Below are positions 1-7,507 of a DNA stretch of 11,475 nt, one piece after another; the stretch's first letter is position 1, and each line of letters starts with the position of its first letter. Under the pieces are notes generated by a model. That model was not told the origin of the DNA. It did no database searches and was given only the letters and a program-made list of their open reading frames with translations. A program made the position numbers and the translations under genes. Source of the stretch: Candidatus Kapaibacterium sp. (lineage in GTDB: Bacteria; Bacteroidota; Ignavibacteria; Palsa-1295); assembly GCA_025450975.1 (NCBI GenBank), contig JANWLI010000109.1, positions 1-11,475 on the forward strand. The letters run 5' to 3'.

Positions 1-2
1 CA

Positions 3-1070
3 CTCTCTATATATCGCGCAGCCTATATCGAAGGAGCAACTTTTGCCGAAGCACAGGCTCGTTATCTGTCTTCGCTCACTGCTGACGAAGGCCTGCTTAT
101 CATGAATGCAAATAACCGTGCGATCAAGCAGTGCGGCGCCGAGCTATTCCGCAAAGAGATCGAGGATGCGGGAGAGTTGCAGCGTGCCGTGCGCAAACAA
201 ACTGAGAAACTTGCGATTTCCTATCATACGCAGATCGATCCGTCGCCAGTCAACTTGTTTATCATCGACGATGGCAAGCGCTACAAGGTTGAGCACGATG
301 ATACTTCCGGCTTTCGCTTTGATGCGAAGCAGATCAGTACGGAAGAGCTGTATCGCGTCGTTGAGGAAACGCCGGAGCGGGTCAGTCCGAATGTTGTGAT
401 ACGTCCGCTCTTTCAGGATACGGTACTGCCGACGATCTCTTACATTGCAGGTCCCGGCGAGATCGCGTACTTCGCGCAGCTTTCTTCTGCTTACGAGTGG
501 GCCGGCATTCCGATGCCGCTTGTTGCTCCGCGATATTCTGCGACGATCGTCGAAGAGAAGACGAAGAAAGTTATTGCTAAGGCCGGCACAGATACGCAAA
601 CTTTTATCGAGGACGGGCAAAAGCTGATCGCTGCGCTCACGACAACCGCCGACGAAGAAGTGATCGGCGCAAGGTTCGATGAAGTTGCTGCGCGAATCGA
701 AGGCGAGATCGAGTCACTGCGGGAAACAGTAACACGGGCTGACGGTTCTCTCGACGGAGCGCTAACCGGACTTAAAGGAAAGCTCCTTGCTCCGGTGAAG
801 GACCTGCGCAGCAAAACGCTGGCTGCCGAACGGAAGAAATCTGCGACGATCCGTACGCAACTCGAGCGGGCACTGACTTCCCTCCTTCCAGATGGATCGT
901 TGCAGGAGCGAAAGATCGGCCTGCTTTATTTTGTCAATAAGTATGGCCCGGGATTTATTGATGGGCTTAAGGAGCAGATCCTTCAAGCCAACCTCAATGG
1001 AGAACACCATTTGCAGGAAATCAGCGATATTTTAGTATCGGCTGAACTTCCGCCCATGAAATCACGTTAA
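3..1070 (+). CDS. bshC: Bacillithiol biosynthesis cysteine-adding enzyme BshC (5' partial)
   Basis: BshC catalyses the last step of bacillithiol synthesis, adding cysteine to glucosaminyl-malate in the cytoplasm. The frame is open from the left window edge with no stop, so the gene begins upstream; about 355 residues are present, against about 540 in full-length members. The ATG at 102 is an internal methionine, because in-frame codons before it already read family-like sequence (ADEGLLIMNANN). Recognisable conserved blocks are SPNVVIRPLFQD (from position 384), LPTISYIAGPGEIAYFAQL (ending at 482) and GIPMPLVAPR. The C-terminal third is a long charged coiled coil (about 660-900), followed by the family's closing block LQERKIGLLYFVNKYG. 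The tRNA-Arg starts 17 nt after the stop and both may share the terminator at 1178. BshC occurs mainly in Bacillota and in Bacteroidota and relatives. The family call is secure from these motifs; activity is inferred. Confidence 0.93.
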   Translation, partial: LSIYRAAYIEGATFAEAQARYLSSLTADEGLLIMNANNRAIKQCGAELFRKEIEDAGELQRAVRKQTEKLAISYHTQIDPSPVNLFIIDDGKRYKVEHDDTSGFRFDAKQISTEELYRVVEETPERVSPNVVIRPLFQDTVLPTISYIAGPGEIAYFAQLSSAYEWAGIPMPLVAPRYSATIVEEKTKKVIAKAGTDTQTFIEDGQKLIAALTTTADEEVIGARFDEVAARIEGEIESLRETVTRADGSLDGALTGLKGKLLAPVKDLRSKTLAAERKKSATIRTQLERALTSLLPDGSLQERKIGLLYFVNKYGPGFIDGLKEQILQANLNGEHHLQEISDILVSAELPPMKSR

Positions 1071-1087
1071 ATACGCGCTTAAAAAAT

Positions 1088-1160
1088 GCACCCGTAGCTC
1101 AATGGATAGAGCATCTGACTACGGATCAGAAGGTTTGGGGTTCGAGTCCCTACGGGTGTA
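1088..1160 (+). tRNA. tRNA-Arg, anticodon ACG
   Basis: A full 73-nt cloverleaf can be folded by hand. The acceptor stem is GCACCCG with CGGGTGT (the first pair is a G-U wobble) and the discriminator base is A at 1160. The D arm is GCTC/GAGC. The anticodon arm is TCTGA, loop CTACGGA, TCAGA, placing ACG at positions 34-36 (arginine, CGU/CGC by A-to-I editing). The T arm is TGGGG, loop TTCGAGT, CCCTA, with a five-base variable loop AGGTT. CCA is not encoded; the following bases are CTA. A hairpin terminator lies 17 nt downstream. Confidence 0.97.
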
Positions 1161-1177
1161 CTAAGTTATTGTAAATC

Positions 1178-1203
1178 AACCGCTTCAACGAAGCGGTTTT
1201 TTT
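1178..1203 (+). terminator. Intrinsic terminator after tRNA-Arg
   Basis: A nine-base-pair stem (AACCGCTTC with GAAGCGGTT) closes a three-base loop AAC and runs straight into seven T's at 1197-1203. It would end transcription of tRNA-Arg and any bshC read-through before the next gene. Confidence 0.9.
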
Positions 1204-1233
1204 ATTATTAGCCTCACCACCATGTTTAAGCGT

Positions 1234-1241
1234 TATATTTG
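1234..1241 (+). promoter_or_regulatory. TATATTTG -7 box (Bacteroidota-type promoter), tentative
   Basis: TATATTTG is an exact match to the TAnnTTTG -7 element recognised by the Bacteroidota primary sigma factor. It lies 37 nt before the ATG at 1279 and just after the tRNA terminator, where a new promoter is needed. No TTG -33 element is visible at the usual spacing, so the call rests on one box and on position. Confidence 0.45.
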
Positions 1242-1278
1242 AAGCAGCGAAATTTGCCATAGTTCGAAGACAGATTTC

Positions 1279-2814
1279 ATGAAGACCGCTTCTGACGAGT
1301 TATTCCAGCTGGTACACTCCCTTTCGAGTTCGGAGAAGCGTCATTATATGATCCGCTCAAAACGGAACGTCTCGGACCGGGCGCAGGCAAAAGAGATCAT
1401 CTATAGTGCCATCGAAGACCAGCAGACCTATAACGAAGCGGCGATCAAGGCGAAGTTAAAGCGGAAAGATCTTGCGTCCTTCCCTGCCGTTAAAAAAGAA
1501 CTCTACGAAGATATTGTCGATTCGCTCCGCGTCTATCATGCCAAGCGAACACCTGCGAGCGAGCTAAACGCCCTCATGGAGAACGCATACCTGCTTTTTC
1601 ATAAGGGACTTTTCGCTGCCGCCGAGAAGCGGCTCGCCAGGGCACGGAAGATCGCCACAGACTATCTTCTCTATTCCCGGTTACTGGAAATCAACTCGCT
1701 TGAGCGATCGATATACTCTGAGACAGTGTCCGCCGGGCTTGCGGATAAACTGCGCGAGCGGTACGAAGAGCATAAGCGGCTGCTGGCGATCATGACCAAT
1801 ATTAATGATTATACGGAGATCTACAATCAGGTACTGCTGCTTGTCAAGCGCGAGCGAGTGCTGCGGACTCCGGAGCAAGTTAAAGAGCTTGACCGGCTCA
1901 TGAAGTCGACGCTGTTGCGGGATGAAACGCGTGCACTATCGTTCAATGCACAGCTTATCTACCTGACGACGCACATGTTCAGTGCCTTCCTTAGGGAAGA
2001 GTACGATCGCGCATATCAGTTGACAAAGAAACAATTGCACTATTGGGAGCGGTATCCGCATCTTATCGAATCGAACGCAACGCGGTACATTCAGGGCGTA
2101 AACAACCTGATGAATATCGCTTCGAAGATCAACGATTATTCAGATATTCCCAACTATGTTAAGCGGCTGAAGAAGATCAATCCGTCGAGCGAGTATGTCC
2201 GGGCGATCCTGCTAGATAATATCCATTCGATCGAGCACGGCCTGGCCCTCGGGACAGGCGATATCGATCGGGCGAAAAAGATCATTCTCGATGGCGAGAA
2301 GATCTTTGATCAATATGGGCAATGGCTCAATGAAGTGAGAATCCTTCTTTTTCAGCTCAATGGCGCGATCACATTTTTTATTGCAGGTGATTATGAGCGA
2401 GCGATCCATTACATCCAGGAAGCGATGACGCATAGCCAGATGGAACTGCGCCAAGATCTACAATCATTTGCCAGACTGTTGTTATTGCTTGTTCACTATG
2501 AGCTGCGCAATAATAAGCTGCTTCAATATATTCTCCGGTCGACGAAGCGCTACCTGAAGGCGCATGATCAGAATTTTAAGTTCGAACAGATCCTCGTCGC
2601 ATCACTGAAGCGACTCTCCTCAGCCCGGAATGCAGCCGAAGAACAGAAGGAGCTGCTGAAGCTAAAGAATCAAGTGATCGGCTTACTCTCGGATCCGTAC
2701 GAAAGCCGGGCCTTGCACTCGTTCGATTTTCTCGTTTGGATCGAAAGCAAGCTCGAGGGGCGTCCTCTACACGAGGTTTGGGGCCCTCCCCGACCCGCCG
2801 AAAAAGCGGCATAG
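1279..2814 (+). CDS. All-helical, TPR-like cytoplasmic protein of unknown function (511 aa)
   Basis: I do not recognise a named family, though N-terminal 'DELFQLVHSLSSSEKRHY' resembles a class of uncharacterised Bacteroidota-group proteins that start with a DELF..I.SLS.SEKR..K motif. There is no signal peptide and no membrane segment. The sequence is predicted almost wholly helical and rich in Lys, Arg, Glu and Leu. TPR-like helix pairs can be seen near residues 98-125 (AYLLFHKGLFAAAEKRLARA) and 358-385 (FFIAGDYERAIHYIQEAM), with an alanine/leucine spacing typical of helical-repeat scaffolds. The N-terminal 90 residues, with SFPAVKKELYEDIVDSLR, look like a separate helical domain. The ATG at 1279 is chosen because it begins the conserved-looking DELF motif and lies 37 nt after a TATATTTG box; there is no clear ribosome binding site. 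It appears to be a single-gene unit, with no clear terminator before the next gene. A scaffold or protein-binding role is possible but unproven. Confidence 0.85.
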   Translation: MKTASDELFQLVHSLSSSEKRHYMIRSKRNVSDRAQAKEIIYSAIEDQQTYNEAAIKAKLKRKDLASFPAVKKELYEDIVDSLRVYHAKRTPASELNALMENAYLLFHKGLFAAAEKRLARARKIATDYLLYSRLLEINSLERSIYSETVSAGLADKLRERYEEHKRLLAIMTNINDYTEIYNQVLLLVKRERVLRTPEQVKELDRLMKSTLLRDETRALSFNAQLIYLTTHMFSAFLREEYDRAYQLTKKQLHYWERYPHLIESNATRYIQGVNNLMNIASKINDYSDIPNYVKRLKKINPSSEYVRAILLDNIHSIEHGLALGTGDIDRAKKIILDGEKIFDQYGQWLNEVRILLFQLNGAITFFIAGDYERAIHYIQEAMTHSQMELRQDLQSFARLLLLLVHYELRNNKLLQYILRSTKRYLKAHDQNFKFEQILVASLKRLSSARNAAEEQKELLKLKNQVIGLLSDPYESRALHSFDFLVWIESKLEGRPLHEVWGPPRPAEKAA

Positions 2815-2928
2815 AATATCACATCTGATATAGTAGCGAAATAGAAATCGGCATTTTTATATTTTTTGATGATTTTAACCAAGAAATAAAAAAATATTTC
2901 TTAATCTTAGAGTTGCACCTGTTTGTCG

Positions 2929-2936
2929 TATATTCG
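2929..2936 (+). promoter_or_regulatory. Possible -7 box upstream of the fibre-like gene
   Basis: TATATTCG differs from TAnnTTTG by one base and lies 64 nt before the ATG at 3001, at the edge of a very AT-rich stretch (about 2850-2905, with runs of A and T). A TTG at 2913-2915 is closer (13 nt) than the usual -33 spacing. The 186-nt gap 2815-3000 holds no gene or hairpin terminator that I can support, so a promoter here is expected but not firmly located. Confidence 0.3.
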
Positions 2937-3000
2937 CATCCTCTATATGGGTACCAGCATCCTTCTGCGGAAGTAGCCACACTTTCAAAAACTCATTGTT

Positions 3001-6000
3001 ATGTCGAAAAAACTATTAGTAGCCTTTTTCTGTGTTTTGTTAGCCGCAAGTGGATATGCCCAGCAGCGGTCGATCGGCGGGGATGCATTGGTCCTCGATA
3101 ACAATGTCGGCAAGCAGATCACGATTAAGGCGCCTCCAGGGCTGCCCAATAGTTATACGTGGATCCTGCCACTGTTTCCACCGCCGGCGAATTCTGCTTT
3201 TTCCGAGGCTGGAACACTGACCGGACAGATGCTCCGCTGGGACAACACCCTCGGGTATTGGGTCGCAACGAGCGCACTGTTTGCAGGTGGAAACACGGCC
3301 GGGAGCTTTGTCGGTATCGGCACCACGACTCCCGCGCGCTTACTTGATATCGGAGGAACAAGCGGTACGCCTAATGTTCGTGTCCAGTCGTTGGGTGGTA
3401 CAACCAATTGGGCCTTGCCCGTCAACGGAAGCGACGGCTTTGTTTTTGCAAATGCATCCGGAGACCTCCTTAAGCGCAATCCGCAAAGTGTGTTCGGACA
3501 ATTTGCCTGGATGACGGGCGGGAATGCCAATCCCGGATCAAGTATTTTCGGAACGACGACAGACCACGCCCTTGATATACGTACGAATGGCATAACCCGT
3601 ATGATGTTATCCGCAGGCGGCGATATTACTGTGCAGCCGGGCGAAGGCAGCAATGTGATCCTCAATAACATTGTCACCGATAATGCTTCAACGCAATTTT
3701 TGACCGTCGATGCATCAAACCATGTTCGTCTTCGCGCGTTAAGCTCGATCCTCGATGTGGCGGCAAACGAAGGGCTTGTCTACGACAGTCCGAATATCAA
3801 ACTTGGGGGTACGAACGCATCGGTTAATCCGTTGCTTGTCGACCGGTTTGTAAACCTTTCCAATAATTCGCTTACCTTTACGTACGGTGGTGAAGGGATC
3901 GTCGCTACGTTTGAAGGAGCATCCGGAAGTGTCGGTATTGGTACGACCCCTTCATCCTTCCGCCTTGAAGTTGCCGGCAACGTCGGTCCTGCTGTTGATA
4001 ACAGCTACGATCTCGGCTCGAACACGATGCGCTGGCGCGATATTTTCGTCGGCCCTTCAAGCTTACATATCGGTAACGGCTCCGGCGACCAGACAACACT
4101 GAGCTACACGAATAATGGTGATGAAAAGAAGTTTAATGTGGACCCGGATGACGACAACGACATTCAGTTAACTGTCGATGGAATGGGAAATCTTGAATTC
4201 ACCGGTGCACTTGAACCGAATGGTTCGGCCGGTACTTCAGGACAGTATCTGCGTTCCTCCGGAGCAAACGCATCACCTGTATGGGAAAGCATCACCGATG
4301 CTGCCTGGGGTATTTCCGGAAATAGTGGGACGGATTCCTCTACGCAGTTTATCGGTACCTCCGATGATATGGACCTCGTTATTCGCACGAACGACATTCC
4401 CCGCGCAAAATTCCGCAGCTCAACGTTTGATGACGATTCTGGTGCGTTTGAACCGTACGTCGACGATGCTTATACGCTCGGATCGCCAACCCGCCGCTGG
4501 AGAGACCTGTACCTCGGACCGTCGAGCATCCGCATGGGAAGCTTCATCAATTCGGCAAAAGGCGGGCAATCCCCCCAAACACTAGACGAAGTTACGATAA
4601 GCTATGCGAACGGCACGCTTATCATCGATAAGCCGCTCGGCAGCACCGGAAGCAAGGTGCCGAACAACTCGGACATTTTTACCCTCGGTACCCCGACAAG
4701 CCGTTGGAAAGATCTCTATCTCGGACCAAGCAGCCTACATATAGGCGACGACACCGCAGAGGCGAAGATCTCTTTCGAGCCTTCCGTAGGCCAGCTTCGT
4801 ATTAATACGAATGGCATCGGACCAACAGAAGTGACAATGTATGGTAACGGCAACGTTGCGATCGCCAACCTCAGTGCAGGTGGTTTGCTCAAGGCTGCTG
4901 CAGGCACTGGTATTATTAGCGTTGCAAGCGGCGGAAGCGACTTTGAAGCACCGTTGACATTTAACAACGGACTTACGAGAACAACGAACACCGTAACGCT
5001 CGGCGGTCCGCTGACGGCAAGCACGAACATTGCGCTTTCCGGATTTAACCACACGTTCAGTGGTATGGGAAGAGTTGGTATCGGGACGATCACACCTGCC
5101 AACAAATTTTCTGTTGGTGCCGCTTCGCAATTCCAGATCGATAGCTTCGGCACGATCGCTGCAGCGACGGGCATCACCTCTTCCGGTTCGATCCAGTTTA
5201 CCAGCTTAGCATCCGGAATAGTTAAATCGACTTCCGGAGTTCTTGGTATTGCAACTGCAGGGACGGACTATGAGTCGGCACTTACCTTTGGTAATGGCTT
5301 GACACGCACATCGAATGCGATCGCCCTGGGCGGGACGCTAAGTCAGGCAACAAGCATCGGACTTAATAGCTTTAACTTCAGCTTTACCGGTACCGGTAAC
5401 GTCGGCATTGGTGATGCTTCGCCGGCTTCGCTCTTTACCGTTGGTTCGGGGGACCTCTTCCAGGTCGATGCATCTGGTAATCTTGCACGTATTAACGATG
5501 TCGGGTACAACTGGCCCGATAGCAATAGCAGCGGCGTGCTGACTAACGACGGATCGGGCAACTTGTCCTGGTCTTCTGTGAGTGCGAGTGTCTCTTCGAT
5601 CAATGGCGAGAGCGGGACGTCGCAGACATTTACAACGTCCGCAACAGGTACGGACTTCACGATCACGAGTAGTTCGAACGTTCACACGTTCAATCTGCCC
5701 GATGCATCGGATAGCTCACGCGGTGTTGTTTCGATGGGTAACCAGACGTTCGCCGGTGAGAAGACCTTTACCCAGATCGCTCGCTTTGATGAAGGCATGA
5801 CCGTTAATAATGGCATGAGCCTCCATCTGAAGGAGAATATGGATAACGGTGACGACTCGCTTTCGCTGACTGCCTATTCACTCGATGAGTCGTACTCACT
5901 TGATTTCCCACCGGCTCCGGGGCAGACGGGCGAAGTCCTGACCTACGACGGTGAAGGCGGACTTTACTGGTCGACGCCGAGCACAGCTGCTGCTGGAAAT

Positions 6001-6711
6001 GACAATGCGGTACAGTATAACGATAGCGGTGCATTTGCCGGATCGGATAACTTTACCTATGATGGCACGACGCTTGGCGTACTTTCGACGGGATCTGCAA
6101 TGAACGCAGAGACGAACTCGACGACTGACGAGGAATACGCGATCCGCGGAAATGCGAATACGAATTCAGCGAATCAAGTCATTGGTGTCTGGGGTGATGC
6201 AACGGATAACAACAGTGCCAATACCGGAACGATCGGCGTCCTGGCAACCGGCAACGGCAACACCGGTGCAACAGAGACGAACGTCGCAGCACAGGTCAAT
6301 GATGGCGAACTCACGATGGGCCGTACGACAGAGACAACTGGGCTTACCACGTCTTTGGGTAGCATTGCACTTGCCGAGGGCGCGACTGGCGGAACAGCAT
6401 ATTCTGCTGAAGGCCCTAGCGGTGTCGTTGAGGTTACCGGGCTCAGTGTTGCAGTCGCTAATACGCAGCCAGAATCGGCAGGCATACTGGTTGTTCCCAA
6501 TCGTTATGTGAATGCTTCGAGTATTATCCTGGTCACAGTATTCGATGCGACAGCCGCTGCAGGAGCAAATGAGTTCTCGTTCTCAACTCAGGTTCGGGCT
6601 CGCGATAACGATTCGTTCGATGTAACTGTCAACGTCATCAAAAACGGTGGGACAGTAAGAACGCTGACCGGATATAAGCTCGGATACATGATCCTCAATC
6701 CGTCAAAGTAA
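3001..6711 (+). CDS. Large secreted tail-fibre-like surface protein with repeated modules
   Basis: This 1236-residue protein starts with a clear Sec signal peptide (Lys-Lys, hydrophobic core LLVAFFCVLLAASGYA, likely cut after residue 20). An export-then-fibre design follows. Residues about 21-90 form an N-terminal domain (YTWILP, then LRWDNTLGYWV). Four VGIGT..P motifs lie at 104, 311, 692 and 801. Three LGS...RW..LYLGPSS motifs lie at 336-358, 491-513 and 560-582. Two W..G[GN]...FGT..D..IRTN units begin at 170 and 436. A tandem 109-residue repeat is marked by NGLTRT at 656 and 765. Such modules are shared by phage tail fibres and by secreted proteins of Bacteroidota and Chlorobiota, where they build beta-rich, probably trimeric shafts. 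The C-terminal about 110 residues (NRYVNASSIILVTV, ending GYMILNPSK) form a compact beta domain; I see no S74 chaperone/peptidase domain and no obvious type IX secretion C-terminal signal. The role (adhesion, surface coat) is inferred. There are no phage genes nearby. Confidence 0.85.
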   Translation: MSKKLLVAFFCVLLAASGYAQQRSIGGDALVLDNNVGKQITIKAPPGLPNSYTWILPLFPPPANSAFSEAGTLTGQMLRWDNTLGYWVATSALFAGGNTAGSFVGIGTTTPARLLDIGGTSGTPNVRVQSLGGTTNWALPVNGSDGFVFANASGDLLKRNPQSVFGQFAWMTGGNANPGSSIFGTTTDHALDIRTNGITRMMLSAGGDITVQPGEGSNVILNNIVTDNASTQFLTVDASNHVRLRALSSILDVAANEGLVYDSPNIKLGGTNASVNPLLVDRFVNLSNNSLTFTYGGEGIVATFEGASGSVGIGTTPSSFRLEVAGNVGPAVDNSYDLGSNTMRWRDIFVGPSSLHIGNGSGDQTTLSYTNNGDEKKFNVDPDDDNDIQLTVDGMGNLEFTGALEPNGSAGTSGQYLRSSGANASPVWESITDAAWGISGNSGTDSSTQFIGTSDDMDLVIRTNDIPRAKFRSSTFDDDSGAFEPYVDDAYTLGSPTRRWRDLYLGPSSIRMGSFINSAKGGQSPQTLDEVTISYANGTLIIDKPLGSTGSKVPNNSDIFTLGTPTSRWKDLYLGPSSLHIGDDTAEAKISFEPSVGQLRINTNGIGPTEVTMYGNGNVAIANLSAGGLLKAAAGTGIISVASGGSDFEAPLTFNNGLTRTTNTVTLGGPLTASTNIALSGFNHTFSGMGRVGIGTITPANKFSVGAASQFQIDSFGTIAAATGITSSGSIQFTSLASGIVKSTSGVLGIATAGTDYESALTFGNGLTRTSNAIALGGTLSQATSIGLNSFNFSFTGTGNVGIGDASPASLFTVGSGDLFQVDASGNLARINDVGYNWPDSNSSGVLTNDGSGNLSWSSVSASVSSINGESGTSQTFTTSATGTDFTITSSSNVHTFNLPDASDSSRGVVSMGNQTFAGEKTFTQIARFDEGMTVNNGMSLHLKENMDNGDDSLSLTAYSLDESYSLDFPPAPGQTGEVLTYDGEGGLYWSTPSTAAAGNDNAVQYNDSGAFAGSDNFTYDGTTLGVLSTGSAMNAETNSTTDEEYAIRGNANTNSANQVIGVWGDATDNNSANTGTIGVLATGNGNTGATETNVAAQVNDGELTMGRTTETTGLTTSLGSIALAEGATGGTAYSAEGPSGVVEVTGLSVAVANTQPESAGILVVPNRYVNASSIILVTVFDATAAAGANEFSFSTQVRARDNDSFDVTVNVIKNGGTVRTLTGYKLGYMILNPSK

Positions 6712-6738
6712 CAATTAGGATCACTTCTTTTCTAACGA

Positions 6739-6764
6739 AAGGCCCGGAATCTTCGGGCCTTTTT
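6739..6764 (+). terminator. Intrinsic terminator after the fibre-like gene
   Basis: An eight-base-pair stem (AAGGCCCG with CGGGCCTT) around the loop GAATCTT is followed by T's at 6760-6764. It begins 27 nt after the stop codon of the secreted protein. Confidence 0.88.
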
Positions 6765-6884
6765 GTTAATACCAGAAAAAAAACAATTTCTTAAGTGCTT
6801 ATTCTAAAGAGATGCGCAGGCCCGTTTTCGTTATAGACCGGGATCTAAGGATTGGAAGGATTGAAGGATGAGGGAGCCACTTCT

Positions 6885-6965
6885 GACCCTCACTCCGGCC
6901 CTCTCCCTATAAAGGAGAGGTTTGGTTTTCGCTTAGTACCTCTCCTTTACAGGGAGAGGGGGCGG
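6885..6965 (+). repeat. Two facing hairpins, REP/MITE-like intergenic repeat
   Basis: Positions 6899-6921 and 6938-6960 form an inverted repeat with 22 of 23 positions complementary, separated by 16 nt (TTGGTTTTCGCTTAGT). Each arm is itself a hairpin: CCTCTCC...GGAGAGG with a seven-base loop (CTATAAA on the left, TTTACAG on the right). So the DNA can fold either as one long cruciform or as two short hairpins. The flank GACCCTCACTCCGGC on the left resembles the 'CCCTCACTCCGGCCCTCTCCC' style of sequence that recurs between genes in many bacterial genomes. The remaining gene-free DNA from 6765 to 7066 shows nothing else that I can support. There is no transposase in the window. Whether the element is repeated elsewhere in the genome cannot be seen here. 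Confidence 0.7.
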
Positions 6966-7066
6966 CAAAATAATGTAAAAATAACGGTGACAAATTACCA
7001 ATATTTATGTTAAGTGGCTGTCCACGGACGAAATCGTCCACTCCCCGGACTCTGCTTCAAATTACG

Positions 7067-7408
7067 ATGACACAACCAAGCTACGATATAGACGAAGTTA
7101 GTAAACGATTATTAATTGCGCTGCAAAAGTGCGGCAGGCATAAGACGTTTACGGAGATCCTCGAAGAAGGCGAACTGACGAATAACCAGCAGGACGATCT
7201 CGCCACCAAACTCGAAGAGTTGGGACTGATCGAGTCGGTCACCTTCAAGCTGCCGTTCGAGATCCGTGCCGAGTTATCGATGGCCGGCGAACTCTTCGTC
7301 GATTCATTCCGCAAAGTAGAAAAACGCAAGCCTGCTCCCGTGGCGCCTGCTAAACCGCGCAGAAAGAATGCCAAGCCCGCGCTCGAAGAAGTCGAAGACG
7401 ATCTGTAG
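7067..7408 (+). CDS. Small winged-helix-like protein with charged tail, function unknown
   Basis: A 113-residue protein when started at ATG 7067 (MTQPSYDIDEVSKRLLIALQ). The upstream in-frame ATG at 7007 would add 20 residues (MLSGCPRTKSS...) that look non-coding in composition, so the shorter form is preferred; no ribosome binding site decides it. Residues about 5-75 suggest a winged helix-turn-helix: helix (SKRLLIALQ), helix (TFTEILEEG), helix (NNQQDDLATKLEELGLI), then a wing-like strand pair (VTFKLPFEIRAELSMAG). The last about 35 residues are a low-complexity Lys/Pro/Ala and then acidic tail (KPRRKNAKP, EEVEDDL). It has its own terminator, so it is probably not in the downstream operon. Transcription factor or adaptor are both possible; no named family is recognised. 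Confidence 0.72.
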   Translation: MTQPSYDIDEVSKRLLIALQKCGRHKTFTEILEEGELTNNQQDDLATKLEELGLIESVTFKLPFEIRAELSMAGELFVDSFRKVEKRKPAPVAPAKPRRKNAKPALEEVEDDL

Positions 7409-7453
7409 AACACCCTTCGGAGTTGTCATTTAAACTGACAATGCATGTCTATT

Positions 7454-7484
7454 ACGGGCCTGGAATTTCCGGGCCCGTTTTTGT
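7454..7484 (+). terminator. Intrinsic terminator before the SLOG-SLATT gene
   Basis: A seven-pair stem ACGGGCC with GGCCCGT can be extended inward (GGA with TCC) and ends in T's at 7478-7482. It separates the small winged-helix-like gene from the downstream two-gene unit. Confidence 0.88.
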
Positions 7485-7489
7485 TTCGG

Positions 7490-7497
7490 TATATTTG
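7490..7497 (+). promoter_or_regulatory. TATATTTG -7 box just before the SLOG-SLATT start
   Basis: An exact TAnnTTTG match lies 10 nt upstream of the ATG at 7508, between a terminator and the start codon. If used, transcription would begin only a few bases before the ATG, giving a nearly leaderless mRNA. A clear TTG -33 element at standard spacing is not seen; that position overlaps the terminator stem. Confidence 0.45.
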
Positions 7498-7507
7498 CCC
7501 CTGACAA

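Noticed and set aside
144..620. Minus-strand open frame within bshC
   Set aside because: It overlaps strongly conserved BshC blocks on the + strand and has an Arg-rich, shadow-like composition.
1088..1160. tRNA-Arg as an attachment site of a genomic island
   Set aside because: No integrase gene is present and I find no second copy of the tRNA 3' end (TTCGAGTCCCTACGGG) elsewhere in the window.
2797..2860. Possible terminator after the 511-residue gene (GCCG...CGGC near the stop, T-rich DNA around 2855)
   Set aside because: The four-base-pair stem lies inside the coding end and is not followed directly by a T run.
4716..5177. Minus-strand open frames within the fibre gene (also 3153-3677, 5338-5685, 6174-6500)
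   Set aside because: They are antisense shadows of the repeat-rich coding sequence, with unnatural composition and no start signals.
3001..6711. Prophage tail-fibre gene
   Set aside because: The protein starts with a clear Sec signal peptide, and no tail, baseplate, lysis or integrase genes flank it.
6885..6965. CRISPR or tandem-repeat interpretation of the hairpin region
   Set aside because: There are only two arms, in inverted orientation, with one short spacer; no regularly spaced direct repeats occur in the window.
7007..7066. Longer start for the small winged-helix-like protein (ATG 7007)
   Set aside because: The extra 20 residues (Cys/Pro/Arg/Thr mix) do not look like a protein N-terminus and precede a natural start, MTQPSYDIDEV, at 7067.
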